Source: Steinernema hermaphroditum (taxonomy: Eukaryota > Nematoda > Chromadorea > Rhabditida > Steinernematidae). Taken from it: a stretch of DNA of 64,000 nt. The translations under genes were made by a program, and so were the position numbers. A model generated the notes under the pieces. It ran no database searches. It saw nothing but the letters and a program-made list of their open reading frames with translations, and had not been told where the DNA came from. The stretch spans positions 7,340,769 through 7,404,768 of the forward strand of contig CM059624.1 in NCBI GenBank assembly GCA_030435675.1. Direction: 5' to 3'. Within the stretch, counting starts at the first letter, position 1; every line of letters starts with the position of its first letter. This document shows, piece after piece, positions 59,913-64,000 of this stretch.

Positions 59913-61513
59913 TTATTTGAAGATCTTTCCCTGGTTGAACTTGCGGTCTCCTCCGAAATCACCTTCCCAGGCGAAGTAGGCGTTGACCATCTTCTGGGTG
60001 GCCTCATCCTTGGGGTCGAGCTTCTTCCAGTCGTAGCTCTCGTAATCAATGGTCCAGTCGGGGCTGAGAGGGAAGGCAAGCTCATGGCCGCGCCACACCC
60101 ACACACCGGAGATCGTCGAGTTGTTGTCGGTACCGAAGAGGCACACCGAGGCGAAGGCGTTCTTCTTCAGCTTCTCAAGACGCTGGAACATGCCTAAAGG
60201 AAGCGATGAGTGGAGCCTCTCTGGAATGAGCCTAACCGCTGATAAGGTTGCAGGACATGAAGGTGAGGCTGAGGTCCTCGGGGTACTTGTACTCGCCAAA
60301 CCAGATGGAGTAGTTCTCAGAATCGAAGTTCTTCCAGAAGTAGGGGATGGCGACCTTCTCGGTGTCCTCGTTCGAGTAGCAGCGCTTCCAGTCATCCATG
60401 ACGAAGGTTCCCTTGGGCATGGCGGCGAAGGGATCGGCGGCCTTAGGCTCGGCGCGGACAGCTTCGTCGGCGGCGTCGAGTTCCTCCGCGGCGGGCTTCT
60501 TCTTTTCCTCCTTTTTCTTGGCTTCGGCCTTCTTGGGAGCGGGCTTCGCCTTGGCGCTAAGCTCCTTGAACTTGGCAGCGTCGAAGACCGCGGCCTTTTC
60601 GATGAAAGCGAAGTCACCGATGACCTCCTTGACGGCGGGCTGGTTGACGACAGTCAGGAACCAGCGGTTAACGTTGACGAGTTCCTTGCGGGCGGCAGAA
60701 TCGAGAGCATACTGATAGGCAGGGAGGAGGTTGAGCGCGACGGAGACGTCGGCGACCCCGAAACGGTCGCCGGCGAGGAAGGTGCGGCTGACAAGCACAT
60801 CGTTGAAGTGCTTGAGCTGGGCGAGGAGCTCGGCCTTATCAGCATCGGCCGCCTGAAAGTGCGCGAGATTAGTTTGCACAAGTGAGCTTATGGTTTAGGA
60901 ATTTTAAAGAGTTTTGCATGTGGAGACTTGTTGCAAGGGAAGGAGACAAGAAACCTTCCACCCGAATACGAAACAACAAGGCACCGTTTTTCTATAGCGC
61001 ATGGATGACACCCCGATTGCTGTTCGAGCCCACCCACGTTGAAAACCAACACAAGTAGGCTAAGCAAAAGAGGCTCTTAAAATGCGCAAGAAGAGTTTGA
61101 AGGACTGGGAACTGACACACCTTCTTGTCAACCTGGACGGCGGAGACGACGTGGAGGACGTGCGAGAGGACGGCGGGGAGGAGCTCTCCCTGGCCCCACT
61201 GGAGCCACTGGACGACCTCAGGGCAGGTAGTCTTGGCGAAGTGGAGGGCGATGGACTCGGCTCCGAAAAGAAGAACGTCCCCGGACTCGAAAGCGGGCGT
61301 CACTCCAAGGGGGAACTTGTCGGCGGGAGCCTCAGCGCCGGCGACTTCAACCTCAACGTTGAAAAGCTTGGCGGCGATCAACGCCTTTTGGGTGTGGAAG
61401 TTCTTAGCATCTCCGTACAGCTTCTAAAACGAGGAGATAAGAACGACATACACAACCCCGCAGAGAGAAAGACGAAAACAAGGCGCGCGGGCCACACTTA
61501 CCCCCTTGGTCAT
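59913..61513 (-). CDS. EEF1G: Elongation factor 1-gamma
   Basis: Structural subunit of the eEF1B complex that recharges eEF1A with GTP in translation. Four exons on the minus strand (61502-61513, 61121-61423, 60237-60852, 59913-60193) join in phase to 403 residues; human eEF1G has 437. The N-terminal GST-like domain begins [20 protein letters not shown] and includes [16 protein letters not shown] Lys/Ala/Glu-rich linker lies at about residues 205-225. The conserved C-terminal EF1G domain (from about 245) contains [57 protein letters not shown] and NQGKIFK at the end. Introns are 43, 268 and 78 bp from 3' to 5'. The stop codon is embedded in an AATAAA hexamer, so the 3'UTR may be extremely short. 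It is divergent from WDHD1. Confidence 0.96.
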
Positions 61514-62283
61514 CTTGGCAGCCAACTTGGATGTTCCGCAGAAACGAATAGGGAGCGAGCGAGCGGCTCTGAAATTCGAACTGTCGACTGCGTAGCAGCC
61601 CACGTGGCTGCGGAACTGCCCACCGTCGCCCGACAAGCCATTCGCGCTAGGACCGCGACACGCGATTTGAATCGAGAAAAAGTGCGGGAAATCACGGAGC
61701 ACAAGTGGTGCGGCGGAGGCGAGGCGCCGCGAGGTGGCTGATGACGGAAGTCCGGCTCCTTCTGGTATTGTGGATAATGTGGGCTGGTGCTGTGCAAATC
61801 GCTGGCCCGAATATGGAATACGTTTCCCGTTATGATTTTTCCCCTTGTGATACTCTTGCACCCCACGATTTCATAAATGTGTGATAAACATCGCTGATCT
61901 GCATGTTGGAATTTGAACTTCGACGACTCCAACTTTGTCCAACTTCAACTGTGCTTCGTCTATTGTGATCGGAGATTGGTCCAGAAACTTTCTTTACCGT
62001 AGCGGGGATTTTCGTTTAGTTTTCTGGGAATGAGCTGATAGGAGAAATGGATGAACTAAAACTTCGTAGCATACGTATAGAGTCAATGGTAAACAGGAAT
62101 AAAGCGAACATTCTACATGATCATTCTTGACCAAACATCATTATCATCACGCGCGTGTTCTGCTGATCCATGCGAATCAGATTCAGATTTCACCTTGTTT
62201 TCATTGAGATTTCATTTTCCTTCTCTCTCGCGCGTATACCACTTTGTTTTCCCGTGATTGTTGCTGAAGATTCACTTACAGGG
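61514..62283. promoter_or_regulatory. Divergent eEF1G/WDHD1 promoter region
   Basis: A 770-bp gap between two divergently transcribed genes. Next to eEF1G it is GC-rich and without a TATA box, as is common for translation-factor genes. Before the WDHD1 ATG lies a CTTACAG acceptor, suggesting a leader exon or spliced leader. The call rests on gene layout. Confidence 0.45.
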
Positions 62284-64000
62284 ATGGCGTTAAGTGGAGT
62301 AACACACAAGAAAGCCCCGACAACTCATCAAGCCGGCCACGATGTGAATTTATGCGCCGACGCGAGTGGCACAAACGAGGTAGGTTGTGAGCTAGAGTCC
62401 TGCCCGTGCGGGCTGTGTTCCGGTCATAGATCTAATAAGCGATTATGCTTTCAGGTCAATTTTGTGTCTTATGGAGGGGATTCCATAATCCACGTCTGGT
62501 CGCTCGCCGGTGATGTGCTGGAACCCGTAATAGAACGGTCCTACGATGGCAAGAAAGAGTCAAAGATGGTGCCTGGACCTTTGACGTGGACTGTAAGCAT
62601 GGCTATTTTAAGTTCAATGAGTGACCGCCCTCATTTCAGGGTGACTACATCTATGTCGCCGACAACAAGAAGACCTCGGACAGTTCAGCCGAGAATACCG
62701 TTTGGCGATTTGATCTCGAAACACTTACTGCTCCACGGAGAGTTGACGAGCGCTATCCATCCTCCATCACTTCTCTGAACGCCAGTGAAGATGGAAATTT
62801 TGTCATCTGCTCTTCCAAGTTTGTCGACTACCCATTATGTCCTTGCAGCCGGCACGTTTAGGGAAATGTTGCGAAGTTTGCATATTGCTGTGGCTGGGCG
62901 ATCATACGATGCAGAAAGCTTCCCAACGGATTCCGTCCGTGCAACCGCAGTTGACCCTCTGAGTCAGATTTTCGCCGTCCTCACCAGCGCTGGAAAACTC
63001 ATGTTCTTCCCGGTTCAGAAAGATAGTTCAAAGGACACGGGATGTATGCAGTCATTGGATGTTCCGTCCTTCTCGTACGTGATGCGTATAGTCCTATGGT
63101 CTAGCACTTCCATTTTAGGGATTCCCCAAAGTTGAAGTTTTCGCTGTGCTTCTCCCGTGATAGTGACCAACTTTATGTTCCCTCAAAGGGAAAGGTGGTC
63201 ATCTTCAGACGTGATGGCACAAATGAGTGGGAAGAAGCTTCGCCATTATCATACCCCATCAATGTATAGTTGAACCTTACCCATTAATATGTACATTGTC
63301 AACTTCAGGAACAGCTATGTTTATGCGCGCTTAGCAAAGGAGGACGGTTCCTGGCAGTTACGACAGCGTCCAACAAAGTTGTTGTGTGGGACGTGGAAGC
63401 CAGCATTCCACGCATTTCAAGTTCCTTTGTGTACGGTAACGGGAAGGGCTCAATTTCATCGATCATTTGGAATCCCGCTGATGATGAAGAAGTTTCGCTG
63501 ATCGTTGGTGACTCTGAGGTTGTATCCTGATAGAGACGAAAACCTTATGATTCAGTTTTAGGGGAAAATCACAGTCTTGTCCGACTTCCATTCAGTGATC
63601 GATGGACTGTCGAACGATAACGATGTGATGGCTTTTGATGACGAGAACACAATGGATTTCGACGACATTCCCGTGCGCATGAATAGAACGATCGCACCCC
63701 TCGATGATGACGAGGACGATGGTAGCTTCACGAGCCTAGAGAAATACTCTGACCTCATTTTTAGGTGTCTCCATTGGAGCCATAAAGGCAGAATACTCAC
63801 AAGAGGATGAACTGGTACCATTGGAAGCGCCGATGGCACGCGCAACGACGGTGGTCGAGTACAATCCACCAACAGTCCCCGCTCCGTTTGTTTCCGGGGC
63901 GGCACCGCTGAGGTTAAAAAGGCGGATTTTGGTACGCTTCAAAAGTATGGAAAAGAAGTGTAGTTTCATTATGATTCAGAAACGGAACGAGCACGGGAGC
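62284..64000 (+). CDS. WDHD1: WDHD1/AND-1/CTF4 replisome protein, 3' part cut by window edge
   Basis: N-terminal WD40 part and start of the central domain of the CTF4/AND-1 family, the trimeric hub linking the CMG helicase to DNA polymerase alpha and other replisome proteins. The start at 62284 follows a CTTACAG acceptor by two bases. The reading order is HQAGHDVNLCADASG, IIHVWSLAGD, repeated beta-propeller blades such as AVDPLSQIFAVLTSAGKLMF and LCFSRDSDQLYVPSKGKVVI, VVVWDVE, and SIIWNP. An acidic linker (MAFDDENTMDFDDIP and a DDDEDDG run) follows, then PAPFVSGAAPLRLKRRIL, which matches the PFQSGSTPLHLTHRF segment opening the second propeller in human WDHD1. A 43-bp intron lies at about 62818-62860. 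The gene continues past the right edge. An upstream in-frame extension to about 62170 is not preferred. Confidence 0.85.

Overview
The window is nuclear DNA of a small-genome animal, most likely a nematode. Evidence seen: nearly all introns are only about 34-50 bp with GTAAGT/GTGAGT donors and TTTCAG or TTTTAG acceptors. Several genes have a splice acceptor immediately before the start ATG, as expected for spliced-leader trans-splicing, and some same-strand genes are spaced like operon members. Gene content fits: a Patched-related (PTR-type) protein, a Cys-rich secreted protein resembling a nematode DB module, and a thyroglobulin/TIL inhibitor-like protein. No bacterial genes, rRNA, tRNA or CRISPR array were recognised. 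Exon models are hand-built from reading frame, splice sites and recalled homologues; no search was run.

Left block (1-6.0 kb): housekeeping genes. HEMK2/N6AMT1-type methyltransferase (minus, cut by the left edge) follows CCZ1 (minus). CCZ1 is head to head with SAP30BP (plus), and an RPUSD3-like pseudouridine-synthase relative lies about 100 bp behind SAP30BP's polyA signal. From 6.0 to 21.5 kb the DNA is mostly non-coding, with one small secreted Cys-rich gene (11.0-13.1 kb), fragments of a dispersed retroposon-like repeat, two related TATA-box modules, a 132-bp hAT-type element and GC-rich TAAT-containing blocks.

Middle block (21.5-35.8 kb): a very large secreted protein with EGF-like and cadherin-like domains and a Thr/Pro/Glu tail; a secreted thyroglobulin-1/TIL protein ending in a degenerate Cu/Zn-SOD-like domain; and calcineurin B with two alternative last exons. 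The 35.8-38.4 kb stretch has no gene that I can support.

Right block (38.4-64 kb): a 12-exon Patched-related gene with a hAT-type MITE inside one intron; a repeat-bearing non-coding gap; a complete PIEZO mechanosensitive channel gene (47.1-57.3 kb); an unrecognised four-helix membrane protein just behind it; eEF1-gamma (minus); and the 5' part of the replisome protein WDHD1/AND-1/CTF4, cut by the right edge.

Most notable points: the SOD-like pseudo-domain fused to protease-inhibitor domains; the paired calcineurin B terminal exons; a MITE whose exact excision restores a 40-bp intron; an RPUSD3-like protein lacking the catalytic Asp; and strong excess of the heptamer TACCGTA/TACGGTA across the gene-rich parts.
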